Below, one piece after another: positions 45,232 through 53,111 of a DNA stretch of 64,000 nucleotides; positions within the stretch are counted from its first letter, which is position 1; each line of letters begins with the position of its first letter. This stretch comes from Rudanella paleaurantiibacter. Lineage in GTDB: Bacteria > Bacteroidota > Bacteroidia > Cytophagales > Spirosomataceae. Below the pieces are notes generated by a model. The model had not been told where the DNA came from. It saw nothing but the letters and a program-made list of their open reading frames with translations, and ran no database searches. The translations under genes and the position numbers were made by a program. The DNA lies in NCBI RefSeq assembly GCF_009184635.1, contig NZ_WELI01000001.1:124001-188000 (forward strand). Direction: 5' to 3'.

Positions 45232-45310
45232 ACGCGTAATGATGAATGCGTAACGCGTAATTGCTTGCGCCAGCCCATTATGCATTACGCATTATTCATT
45301 ACACATTCAT
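45232..45310. repeat. Word-built inverted repeat (GCGTAATG type)
   Basis: Left arm 45232-45261 is made of GCGTAATG/GAATGCGTAA words. The right arm 45277-45310 has the complements CATTACGC and CATTATTCATTAC. It lies between the vWA-like lipoprotein stop and the ATG at 45318. Confidence 0.75.
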
Positions 45311-45317
45311 AAAAACC

Positions 45318-45692
45318 ATGTTTACTTCCCTATACGAACTCTGGCTGGGTCAGAACGACGACCCGATTTACGCAGAAACCATTTTCAACCCGGTCGGCCT
45401 GCTCACGCTGGTAGTAGCGTTTGTACTGGCGGCCATTTTTTACCTGGGTCTGGGCCGCTGGAAAGCCGTTTTCTACAAAGTGGGGCCGTGGGTGGTCACG
45501 CTGATTGTGGCGGCTTTGTTTGGCTATGCATATGCCCTGAGCTATGCCCTCGACCAAACCGGTGCCGACGAATCGGACGCGTATATGCAGGGGTTTGGTG
45601 GGGTAAATGCCCTGTACGCCGTACTGTACTTCGTCCTCTTTTCGTTTTTACTGAAGCGTTTCTCGATTTACGCCCGGCGGACACCGGTTTAA
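45318..45692 (+). CDS. Small three-TM membrane protein in the tubulin/actin-like operon
   Basis: 124-residue protein starting MFTSLYELWLGQNDDPIYAE. Three TM helices are clear: VGLLTLVVAFVLAAIFYLGL, VGPWVVTLIVAALFGYAYAL, and VNALYAVLYFVLFSFLLKRF. The polar loop between TM2 and TM3 is acidic (DQTGADESDAYMQGFGG). No family recognised. Its position between the vWA-like lipoprotein and the tubulin-like gene suggests a membrane anchor for the complex (inference). The ATG at 45318 is preferred to an in-frame start at 45261, which lies in the inverted repeat. Confidence 0.75.
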   Translation: MFTSLYELWLGQNDDPIYAETIFNPVGLLTLVVAFVLAAIFYLGLGRWKAVFYKVGPWVVTLIVAALFGYAYALSYALDQTGADESDAYMQGFGGVNALYAVLYFVLFSFLLKRFSIYARRTPV

Positions 45693-45699
45693 AAGTAGA

Positions 45700-45789
45700 T
45701 AGGAGTGAGGAGGTAGGAGCGAGTAGGGCTGACGCAACGTTGCTTTCGCCGGACGGCTCCTAGCTCCTCACTCCTAGCTCCTCACTCCT
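45700..45789. repeat. Word-built inverted repeat (TAGGAGTGAGGAG type)
   Basis: Arm 45700-45720 reads TAGGAGTGAGGAGGTAGGAG. The right side, 45754-45789, holds two tandem copies of its complement (CTCCTAGCTCCTCACTCCT pattern). Middle segment about 33 nt. It ends 7 nt before the ATG of the tubulin-like gene (45797). Confidence 0.8.
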
Positions 45790-45796
45790 TCAAAGT

Positions 45797-47275
45797 ATGA
45801 AACTATTCCTTTTCGGCATCGGCGGAACCGGTGCCCGCGTATTACGCTCGCTGACCATGATGTTGGCGGCCGGGGCCAAAACCCCCGCTGACCTGACCAT
45901 TGTACCGATTCTGCTCGATATGGATATGCAGAATGGCGATACCGAACGCAGCCTGCGGGTGGTCGACCTGTACCGCACGATCCGCCGGGGCGCGTACGAA
46001 GGGCCTACCGGTTCGCAGGGCCAAAAAACCTTTTTTGCCACGCCCTTGCAGCCTCTCGGCACCCTACAGGCCGAAAACGCGCAGGAACGGCTAGGCGATT
46101 CGGTGATGCCCAAGCTGACCGATCACGAGGGTACGTTCGAGGAATTTTTGCAGGTGAGCAGCATGGACGATACCGACCGAGAACTGCTTAAACTGCTGTA
46201 CGATAACTCGGCCAAGCCAACCACGGCTGAGCTGAAGCTGAACCTGTCGGTGGGTTTCAAAGGGAATCCCAACATCGGGAGCGTGGTGTTCAATGCCCTC
46301 GAAGACTCGGCGGTGTACAAATACTTCACCGGGGCCTTTAACGATGCCACCGACCGGATTTTTATCATCAGCTCGATCTTTGGCGGCACCGGCTCGTCGG
46401 GGTTCCCGCAGTTGGTGAAACTGTTGCAGCAACCCAATCAGAAGCTACCCATTCGGAACGCCCGCAAAGGAGCCGTGACCGTGATGCCCTACTTCGCGCT
46501 CGAAGACAATACCAATAGCTCGATTGACCAGAACCGGTTTCTGTCGAAAACCAAAGCGGCCCTGAGTTACTACCAGACGCAAGTGCACCTCGACGCCCTG
46601 TATTACATTGGCGATCAGGCCGGTGGTAAGCTGTACCCGAACGTAGAGGGCGGTGCGCAGCAGGTCAACAACGCTCACGTGGTGGAGATGCTCGCGGCTG
46701 CGGCCGTGCTCGATTTTGCCCGGCGGCCCGCCGATGAGTTTGGGGGGGGCAAGCAGCATTACGAATTTGGGGTGAAGCGGAACGACCGCACCCTCGACTT
46801 GCCCCACTTCTACGACCGTACCTACAACGACTTGCTCGAACCGCTCATCCGGTTTGCGTACGCCACCAAATTTTACACCGATTTCCTGCCCGGTCATCTG
46901 ACCGAAGCTTTTGCCCGCAACCTGAACCTGCGGCAGGACATCACCACCAACTCGTTTTACACGGCCCTGCAAAACTTTATGGGTGTGCATTTTCGGGGCT
47001 GGCTGGCCGAAATGGCACAGAATGACCGGGCCTTCGCGCCGTTCGATCTGAACGCTGATTTTAACTCGATGGTCCGCTCGAAGCAGATTGAAACGGGGTT
47101 CTTCAAGAAAGGCATCAGTGAGGGTTTTCTGCGCGATCAGGCCGGCGAGGTCGAAAACAAGTTGCAAAAAAGCTTCCCCCAGAACGAAGCCCGTTTCATG
47201 CAGATGCTCATTGAGGTAGCCGACCGTTGCCGCGAAAAATTAGAAACAGTAAACCGACAATTAGCTGACAGTTAA
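45797..47275 (+). CDS. Tubulin/FtsZ-superfamily GTPase-like protein
   Basis: 492-residue protein of the tubulin-like (Tubulin_2/FtsZ-like) group. The N-terminal nucleotide-binding glycines are Gly7, Gly9, Gly10 and Gly12 in FLFGIGGTGARVLRSLTMML. The tubulin signature T4 loop is Gly196 to Gly202, GGTGSSG, in SIFGGTGSSGFPQLVKLL, the hallmark of this superfamily. Residues VPILLDMDMQNGD form the next strand-loop. The protein is longer than FtsZ and lacks an FtsZ-type C-terminal peptide. Comparative-genomic work has described such divergent tubulin-like families in operons with vWA proteins and proposed membrane remodelling. Here the vWA-like lipoprotein is two genes upstream and an actin-like ATPase is next downstream. 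Confidence 0.82.
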   Translation: MKLFLFGIGGTGARVLRSLTMMLAAGAKTPADLTIVPILLDMDMQNGDTERSLRVVDLYRTIRRGAYEGPTGSQGQKTFFATPLQPLGTLQAENAQERLGDSVMPKLTDHEGTFEEFLQVSSMDDTDRELLKLLYDNSAKPTTAELKLNLSVGFKGNPNIGSVVFNALEDSAVYKYFTGAFNDATDRIFIISSIFGGTGSSGFPQLVKLLQQPNQKLPIRNARKGAVTVMPYFALEDNTNSSIDQNRFLSKTKAALSYYQTQVHLDALYYIGDQAGGKLYPNVEGGAQQVNNAHVVEMLAAAAVLDFARRPADEFGGGKQHYEFGVKRNDRTLDLPHFYDRTYNDLLEPLIRFAYATKFYTDFLPGHLTEAFARNLNLRQDITTNSFYTALQNFMGVHFRGWLAEMAQNDRAFAPFDLNADFNSMVRSKQIETGFFKKGISEGFLRDQAGEVENKLQKSFPQNEARFMQMLIEVADRCREKLETVNRQLADS

Positions 47276-47370
47276 TGAATAATGCAGAATGTATAATGAA
47301 TAGTGCTCTGGCTGAGCGCCTGTTCACCATTCACCCCATTATACATTAGTCATTATCCATTATCCATTAA
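47271..47370. repeat. Word-built inverted repeat (AATGTATAATG type)
   Basis: Left arm 47271-47305 consists of TAATGAATAATG, AATGTATAATGAATAG words and includes the stop codon of the tubulin-like gene. Right arm 47328-47370 has the complements CATTATACATT, CATTATCCATTATCC. It ends 6 nt before the next ATG. Confidence 0.75.
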
Positions 47371-47376
47371 GAAGTT

Positions 47377-50300
47377 ATGCCACATATCCTTCGCATTGAT
47401 AAAGACCCGAATGTGGGTCAGCAGGACCATCAGGACTGGACCCAGAGCCGGGGCGGCCTGACCGGCAACCGCATTGAACACATTCCCGACACGCTCACGG
47501 GTGGTAGTGGCTCGGCCTCGAAAGCAGGCACGTCGATTCCGTCGCCGTTTGCCCGGCTGTATCTGTTCGATACGGCGTTTCGGATGGTTAAAAATGACCT
47601 CAACCCCCGCGAGCACTCGCTGTATCACGTGCTGGTGTCGCACTGCCTCGACCTGCTCGAACTGTTGTTTCAGGGTGGCCCGCGCAATACCGACATCACG
47701 TACCGGGTCTGGAACAAAGGCGAACGGCTCGAAGCCCTCCGGCAGCGGGCCGGTGCGCCGGGCTCGGGACAGCGGCACGCGCACGCGATTCTGGCCAAAG
47801 CCCTCGAACTGGATATGCAGGGCGACCTGGGTACGCTCCAGCAGATTACCATGATCTACTACAAGGGGGCATTGCTCGGCGGAACGTCGCCCCTGTCGCT
47901 TGTATTTACCTCACCCAACTGGGAGCAGGAGCGACAGAATCGGTTTATTGAACCGCCCAAAAGCACCAATGGTCGCACCCTGTTCCGCAATGAATACGTA
48001 CCGCTGGCTGACCGCGATATTGCCTTTGTGACCTATCTGGCACGCATTTATCGGGAGCAGAATGGACTGCTGACGGGTGGTTTCCGGGAGTTCTTGTATC
48101 GGATATTCGACGATAACACCTCGCCCCTCCGTACCGAAGCCGACAAAACACTGGGCAGCTTCGACCCGATCACGGTGGGGGGCGAAACCAACGCGACCCT
48201 TCAGGTGGTGCCGGGGCTGGTTCTCTACGGCGTTCGCGAAGCCGACGTGCTCGAAGATATTGAGCGCGAAAGTGATTTTGTGATGCAGCCCACGGTTGAT
48301 TATTACGCGGCCGAAACCTACGCCAACGGGGCCCCGACCAAAGTACGCAAGCCACTGGCGTTGGCCTCGCGCATGGAGGTGGCCGGGAAATACGTAAAAA
48401 ATACCGACTGGAATCCGCGTACCGAGGTCTTGCCCGTTCACCTGAACGACCTCAGCCGCGATGGCCTCCTGGCCGACCGGTACCTGCCCGGCGTGGATAA
48501 TGTACGGTACCCGTTTGTATCGACCGACGACTTTCTGGAGGATTTTCTCGTCCGAATGCCGTACAAGATCAACAACGAGCGTTTCCAGACCGGCATGCGC
48601 GATGGGGCTGATTGCCATTTCCTGTTGCCCGTACGGAAAGAGTATTTCAACTTTTTCACGCCCGATGACCTCGACCGGTATCTGACTATTCAGATTGACG
48701 CTAACATGGTAACGGCCACGCTCGAAGTACCCGTGAAGAACAACCGTCGGGTTACGTTCCGCAAAGCCTACGATCTGCGCGACCCCAATACCGTCATCGA
48801 GTTTCGGGCCGATCTGGCGTTTTTCCCGTTCTACCGGGTTACCCGCCCCGATTTGCAGGACCTGAACAATTACACGGTCATGCTGGCCGATGGCAGCGGG
48901 GTAGAGTACGGTTTCCGGCCCACGGGCGTGCATTTTTACCAGTTTCCGAACCTGATTCGGAAAGCGCCCGTACAGGTGAACACGCCCGAAGCACGGAGCC
49001 TTAAATCGCCGTTGGCCCCGGCTTCGTACTACTACAAGGTACCGCAGGCCTTCGACCTGATGGAGGTGCAGCTCAACTACGGGGGCGACACGTACCGGGG
49101 GCTTATTCTGCCCTCGTTCCGGGTTATCAACCAAAGTTACCGGGCCTTTACGTTTGCCATCGACTTTGGTACGTCGAACACGCACGTTGCCTATCTGGAA
49201 AACGATGGCGTAGCGGGTAATGCCGAACCGCAACCCCTGACCGTAGCCGACGATGCTGAGCTACAGGTAGTTCTGCTCAACAAGCCCTACAACGGGCCCG
49301 AAGCCCAGACCACCTATCAGCGGTACGCCCTGAAGAGCGGATTTGGTACCTTCGATGAGATGGAGCCGCTGATTCGGCGGGAGTTTGTGCCGCCCGTTAT
49401 TAGTGGCGATGGCCGGGCGGGCTCGCCGTTTGCGTTTCCATTGCGCACCACGGTGTACGAGAAAAAAGGCATTCAGGACGGGGGCGATTATCTGTTCAGC
49501 AAGCTCAATCTGGGCTTCAATATCGACCTGGAGCAATCGGCAAGTGGCGATGTGAACCGCTACGTGACCAACCTGAAATGGTTGTTTGAGAACCAGCCTA
49601 AAGATGCCCTCAACCGGCCGCGGGTACGGGCGTTTTTCGAGACGTTACTCCTGCTGATCCGCAACAAGATTATTCTGAACGAGGGCGACATTACTAAGAC
49701 TAAAGTGGTTTGGCTGGCACCGTCGAGTATGCGCCGGGGCACCCGCAACGGGCTTGTTGAAGAGTGGCAGAAGGCCTTTGAGCAGGCGTTCAGAGGCAGC
49801 GGTCAGTTTGTGTACGAACCCATTTCGGAGTCGGTAGCGCCGTATTTCTACCTCATGAAAAAAGGCGTGCTGCCCACGTCCGATGCCGTCAACATCGACA
49901 TCGGGGGCGGTACCTCCGATATTATGTTGTTTGTGCAGCAGCAACGGCGGTATCTGAATACGTCGTTCCGGTTTGCAGCCAACGATATTTGGGGGGGCGG
50001 CCTCAACGAACAGGGCTATCCGTCGTACCGCAAAGACAACGGTTTTATCCAGAACTACCTGCTGTACAAACAGCGGAACCCCATGCCGTACCGGGCTGAG
50101 GATGGTACGCTGGAGTCGTTTTTGCAGAAAGACGAAATGACCGCCGAAGACGTGGTAAGCCTGCTGTTCAAGCAGGATGCGCACTTCCGGTTTACGCAGT
50201 CGATGAAAGATTTCCGGCCGGCGCTTCGGATGGTGCTTTACCTGCACTACGCGTCGATTATCTACCACCTCACGCAGTTGCTCGAAGCCAACGGCCTTCA

Positions 50301-50922
50301 GTTGCCGCGCTTCCTGACCTTTACCGGCCGGGGCTCGCAGTACCTGAACCTGCTCGGTTCTACGGCCGACCTGACGGAGTTTACCCAACTGCTGTTTCAG
50401 GCGTACTCGAACCAGCCGGCACCGGGCGGTTTCCGAATTGTGTTTACCGACAAGCCGAAGGAAACCACGGCCAATGGCGCCGTGCTGTATCAGCAGCAAC
50501 AGGATACCAACGTTGGGCAAAGCGTACGCCCTGAGCCGGTTACGTACTGGGGTGAGGCCCGGAAAACCGACGAGGCACCGGTCGATTTTGTGTACAATAT
50601 CACCAGCGCTGAGGAAGCCCGCTTGCGGACCGATTTCCACGAAGCGGTGATCGAAAACGTGCGGGTGTTTCTGGAAAAGACCCTGAAAAACCGCACCATC
50701 GCGTCGTTCCTGGCCGATTTCGATATTCAGCGGCCCGACCAGTATTACGATTTTCTGGTGGGTAACGACCCGGCGTCGCGCCATAATGTGCTGTGGGATA
50801 GCTATCTGCTGGGCAGGTTGGCGATTGAGCGCGACCCCGACGCCCGTTTGTCGGAGACGTTCTTCTTCCTGCCGCTCAAACACGCGTTGTACGAGTTGTC
50901 GAAACATATTCAGCAGGGCTAA
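47377..50922 (+). CDS. Large protein with actin/Hsp70-like ATPase domain
   Basis: 1181-residue cytosolic protein. The first 590 residues are a novel-looking region without a family I can name: Arg/Asp-rich, alpha/beta, with FARLYLFDTAFRMVKNDLNP, HLNDLSRDGLLADRYLPGVD and FFPFYRVTRPDLQDLN. From about 590 an ASKHA ATPase is evident: phosphate-1 motif FAIDFGTSNTHVAYLEN with Asp596, and phosphate-2 motif NIDIGGGTSDIMLF with Asp841-Ile-Gly-Gly-Gly. The adenosine-type motif follows as FLTFTGRGSQYLNLLGS at about 980. The DFGTSNT form is typical of Hsp70/MreB relatives in conflict or cytoskeletal systems. It lies 102 nt after the tubulin-like gene, and the next gene is only 15 nt away. Confidence 0.8.
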   Translation: MPHILRIDKDPNVGQQDHQDWTQSRGGLTGNRIEHIPDTLTGGSGSASKAGTSIPSPFARLYLFDTAFRMVKNDLNPREHSLYHVLVSHCLDLLELLFQGGPRNTDITYRVWNKGERLEALRQRAGAPGSGQRHAHAILAKALELDMQGDLGTLQQITMIYYKGALLGGTSPLSLVFTSPNWEQERQNRFIEPPKSTNGRTLFRNEYVPLADRDIAFVTYLARIYREQNGLLTGGFREFLYRIFDDNTSPLRTEADKTLGSFDPITVGGETNATLQVVPGLVLYGVREADVLEDIERESDFVMQPTVDYYAAETYANGAPTKVRKPLALASRMEVAGKYVKNTDWNPRTEVLPVHLNDLSRDGLLADRYLPGVDNVRYPFVSTDDFLEDFLVRMPYKINNERFQTGMRDGADCHFLLPVRKEYFNFFTPDDLDRYLTIQIDANMVTATLEVPVKNNRRVTFRKAYDLRDPNTVIEFRADLAFFPFYRVTRPDLQDLNNYTVMLADGSGVEYGFRPTGVHFYQFPNLIRKAPVQVNTPEARSLKSPLAPASYYYKVPQAFDLMEVQLNYGGDTYRGLILPSFRVINQSYRAFTFAIDFGTSNTHVAYLENDGVAGNAEPQPLTVADDAELQVVLLNKPYNGPEAQTTYQRYALKSGFGTFDEMEPLIRREFVPPVISGDGRAGSPFAFPLRTTVYEKKGIQDGGDYLFSKLNLGFNIDLEQSASGDVNRYVTNLKWLFENQPKDALNRPRVRAFFETLLLLIRNKIILNEGDITKTKVVWLAPSSMRRGTRNGLVEEWQKAFEQAFRGSGQFVYEPISESVAPYFYLMKKGVLPTSDAVNIDIGGGTSDIMLFVQQQRRYLNTSFRFAANDIWGGGLNEQGYPSYRKDNGFIQNYLLYKQRNPMPYRAEDGTLESFLQKDEMTAEDVVSLLFKQDAHFRFTQSMKDFRPALRMVLYLHYASIIYHLTQLLEANGLQLPRFLTFTGRGSQYLNLLGSTADLTEFTQLLFQAYSNQPAPGGFRIVFTDKPKETTANGAVLYQQQQDTNVGQSVRPEPVTYWGEARKTDEAPVDFVYNITSAEEARLRTDFHEAVIENVRVFLEKTLKNRTIASFLADFDIQRPDQYYDFLVGNDPASRHNVLWDSYLLGRLAIERDPDARLSETFFFLPLKHALYELSKHIQQG

Positions 50923-50937
50923 CCACCGCGAACCCAC

Positions 50938-52338
50938 ATGAAAACCTTTCTAACTCTCTTTCTTTTCCCGCTGACTACACTCGCCCAAACCCTGACCGCC
51001 GATCAGGTGGGCGACCGGGCCTTCAAAATGGCCAAAGCAACGGTCGAGTTTTTGGCTACCGACTCCAAAACGTACGGGTATCCGGCCAAAAAATCGTGCC
51101 CCGATTGTGTAAGTTACCCGAGCCTGAAAACGTTTATTCGGGAACAGAAACTCACCAAAGCTGATGAGCTTGTGGGTGGGGTAGAGCGCTGGGTTGCCAA
51201 TCCGGCTACAGCAGCCAAAGACCCGGCTACGGCCCTCGCTGAGCTACGTACCGATCTGCTCAACCGCGTCACCAGTGGAACCGAGCGGCAACACCGGCGG
51301 AGCTTGCCGTCTTTTGCTTCGTACGAAGCGCAGATGACCGAGCTGTCGGGCGGGCAGTCGGCACCGGCAACGCTGGCTATGAACGCCCCTGCTCAGGGTG
51401 GAGACCCCGCCCAGGGTGGTGTCACAGAAATCGACACGGCGTATGCCGACGCCGATGACATTACCCCCGTGAGTGCTACGCAACAGGCTGACAACGGTTG
51501 GCTCTCCAAAAGCGGATTGGCCCTGGTTTTGTCGTTGCTGGGTCTGGCGTTGGCGGGTTGGGTATTTTTTATTCACCGCCGGTCGGGCGGGTCGGGGGCA
51601 GCTCCTAAGCCTCTGGATGCGGCTACCGACAAGCAACTGGCGCAGCTAAGCGATGATCTGTTTCACCTGAAAGGCGAGCGGAATCGGGTGCAGGATGCCA
51701 ACCGGCGGCTCGAAGAACGAGTAGCTCAACTGGAAAGTCAGATTGCGGTGCTGCAAAAAGCGGTGGGCCTGCCAACGGGCATACCGGTGGTAGCGGCCCC
51801 GGCCACCAAAGAGCCTGTGCCTGCCCCGGCCCCCCGTGCTCAAATGCAGCAGGCCACAACAACGTCGGCCCCGGCACCTGCGCCCGCAGCCGACAATCGT
51901 CCGGTGAACCCGCCATCTCCGCAGAACCGGCCCCGTTCGGCGGCCCCCGCCCCGGCGCAGCCACCGGTGACCTCGGCCCCCGCAGCCGTGCCCCCGCAAC
52001 CAGCCCCGGCTCCGCCTGCCCCTACGCTCCTGTACGCGCGTACGGTAGACCTGGGCGACGGGTTCAGTGCCGACTCGCTGTCGGAGAAAACAAGCGAGCG
52101 CCCTATGATTTACCAGTTGCAGATACAGGCTCCCGGGCAGGCTACTTTCCGCGTTGCCGACGACCCGTACGCGCAGCGGCTCGCTCTGAGTGACCCGTAC
52201 TCGTACCTCAACGATGCCTGTGAGTACACCTCGCAACCTGCACCCAACAGCCGGATTCAGACTATCCAGCCGGGGCGGCTCGTTTTGCAGGGAAATAAAT
52301 GGCTCATTCAGGAAAAAGCGCAGATTGCGTTTAGCTGA
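50938..52338 (+). CDS. Signal-peptide/TM/coiled-coil protein at end of the tubulin/actin-like operon
   Basis: 466 residues. A signal peptide (MKTFLTLFLFPLTTLAQ) leads into a helical domain with CPDC and a Glu/Lys pattern (DQVGDRAFKMAKATVEFLAT) up to about 185. A single TM helix follows (GLALVLSLLGLALAGWVFFI, about 192-212), then a basic stretch and a coiled coil (FHLKGERNRVQDANRRLEER, to about 270). A long Pro/Ala-rich linker (about 280-360) leads to a C-terminal globular domain (TLLYARTVDLGDGFSADSLS; SRIQTIQPGRLVLQGNKWLI). The topology therefore gives a periplasmic N-domain and a cytosolic coiled coil and end domain, a good bridge between the envelope lipoprotein and the cytosolic filament-like proteins (inference). 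No named family. Confidence 0.72.
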   Translation: MKTFLTLFLFPLTTLAQTLTADQVGDRAFKMAKATVEFLATDSKTYGYPAKKSCPDCVSYPSLKTFIREQKLTKADELVGGVERWVANPATAAKDPATALAELRTDLLNRVTSGTERQHRRSLPSFASYEAQMTELSGGQSAPATLAMNAPAQGGDPAQGGVTEIDTAYADADDITPVSATQQADNGWLSKSGLALVLSLLGLALAGWVFFIHRRSGGSGAAPKPLDAATDKQLAQLSDDLFHLKGERNRVQDANRRLEERVAQLESQIAVLQKAVGLPTGIPVVAAPATKEPVPAPAPRAQMQQATTTSAPAPAPAADNRPVNPPSPQNRPRSAAPAPAQPPVTSAPAAVPPQPAPAPPAPTLLYARTVDLGDGFSADSLSEKTSERPMIYQLQIQAPGQATFRVADDPYAQRLALSDPYSYLNDACEYTSQPAPNSRIQTIQPGRLVLQGNKWLIQEKAQIAFS

Positions 52339-52597
52339 GAGAGAAAAGCGAGTGGATTAACCCGATAGAATACCCCGTTAGGGGTCAAACATAGGTAGAA
52401 AAGACGCCATCTGCCTCCTCATGAAGAGCCCCGAAGGGGCGTAACTTGTTTAGGGTTACGCTCCTTCGGGGCTCTGGTATTCGGTCTATGTTCCGGGTTA
52501 GCTACCAACATTGGGCCCCAAACGGGGCGTAGCGTAGAGGCCTCTGCTACCCTAAAATTCGGGATGACTCATGCTTAGTAGTCCGGGGCTCAACCAA
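52339..52597. other. Gene-free region with clustered GC-rich hairpins
   Basis: 260-nt gap between the convergent operon end and the copper-protein gene. It holds a 21-bp hairpin (52425-52445 with 52455-52475, one wobble), enclosed by AACATAG (52388-52394) pairing with CTATGTT. Small palindromes follow: ACCCC-GTTA-GGGGT near 52370, GCCCC-AAAC-GGGGC near 52514, and AGAGGCCTCT near 52537. No ORF. Confidence 0.65.
52425..52475. terminator. Strong hairpin at the end of the tubulin/actin-like operon
   Basis: AGAGCCCCGAAGGGGCGTAAC pairs with GTTACGCTCCTTCGGGGCTCT over 21 bp with one wobble. It has no T run, so it could be a transcript-end stabiliser or a bidirectional terminator between convergent genes. 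Confidence 0.6.
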
Positions 52598-52945
52598 TTA
52601 ATTCAGGTTATGCGCTGACAGAGCCATTTGGCGGCAAGCTTCGGCACAACGGCGGCAGGCTTCGGCGCAGGCCCGGCAATGGTCTTCATCGTGTTGGCCA
52701 CACTCGGCCGCACAAGCCTCGCAGATATGGGCGCACAATTTGCACACGTCAGCGGCATGCGCACTGTTCGACGCCATAAACGAAACGGCCATCTGACACA
52801 CTTTGGCACAATCACGGTCGAGCCGAATACACGCAACCATGTGGTGTACGTGTTCTTCGCCTAAGCAGGCATCGGCACATTGGTCGCAGGCGAGGGCGCA
52901 GGCCTGACAGGCGTCTATACAATCCTGAACGTGTTGAGCAATCAT
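52598..52945 (-). CDS. Csp3-like cytosolic copper-storage protein
   Basis: 115-residue four-helix-bundle Cys-rich protein of the copper storage protein (Csp/DUF326) family. The sequence from ATG 52945 has 19 Cys, mostly in the CxxxC pattern down the helices (QDCIDACQACALACDQCADA; EDHCRACAEACRRCAEACRQ). Met and His residues near the bundle ends (EEHVHHMVACI) match the Csp mouth. No signal peptide, so it resembles the cytosolic Csp3 type, which stores Cu(I) with about this number of Cys. An upstream in-frame start at 53026 would add non-conserved residues. Monocistronic. Confidence 0.92.
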   Translation of the reverse strand: MIAQHVQDCIDACQACALACDQCADACLGEEHVHHMVACIRLDRDCAKVCQMAVSFMASNSAHAADVCKLCAHICEACAAECGQHDEDHCRACAEACRRCAEACRQMALSAHNLN

Positions 52946-53111
52946 AGCGTATAACGGTTTGTTTACCGCCTTAACCCGGTAGACTATTGAATGTTGGTCA
53001 ATTGCGATTACCCGGTCATTTTCCAAAAATTATGTACAGGTTCAGCCGGGCCTGGCTACTGACCGATTCCGCGAAATGAGTCTAAACAGGTACACACAAG
53101 GTGCCTGCTTT

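Noticed and set aside
47911-50937. Long minus-strand ORFs opposite the actin-like ATPase gene
   Set aside because: Antisense shadows with no domain and unnatural composition; the plus-strand frame has clear ATPase motifs.
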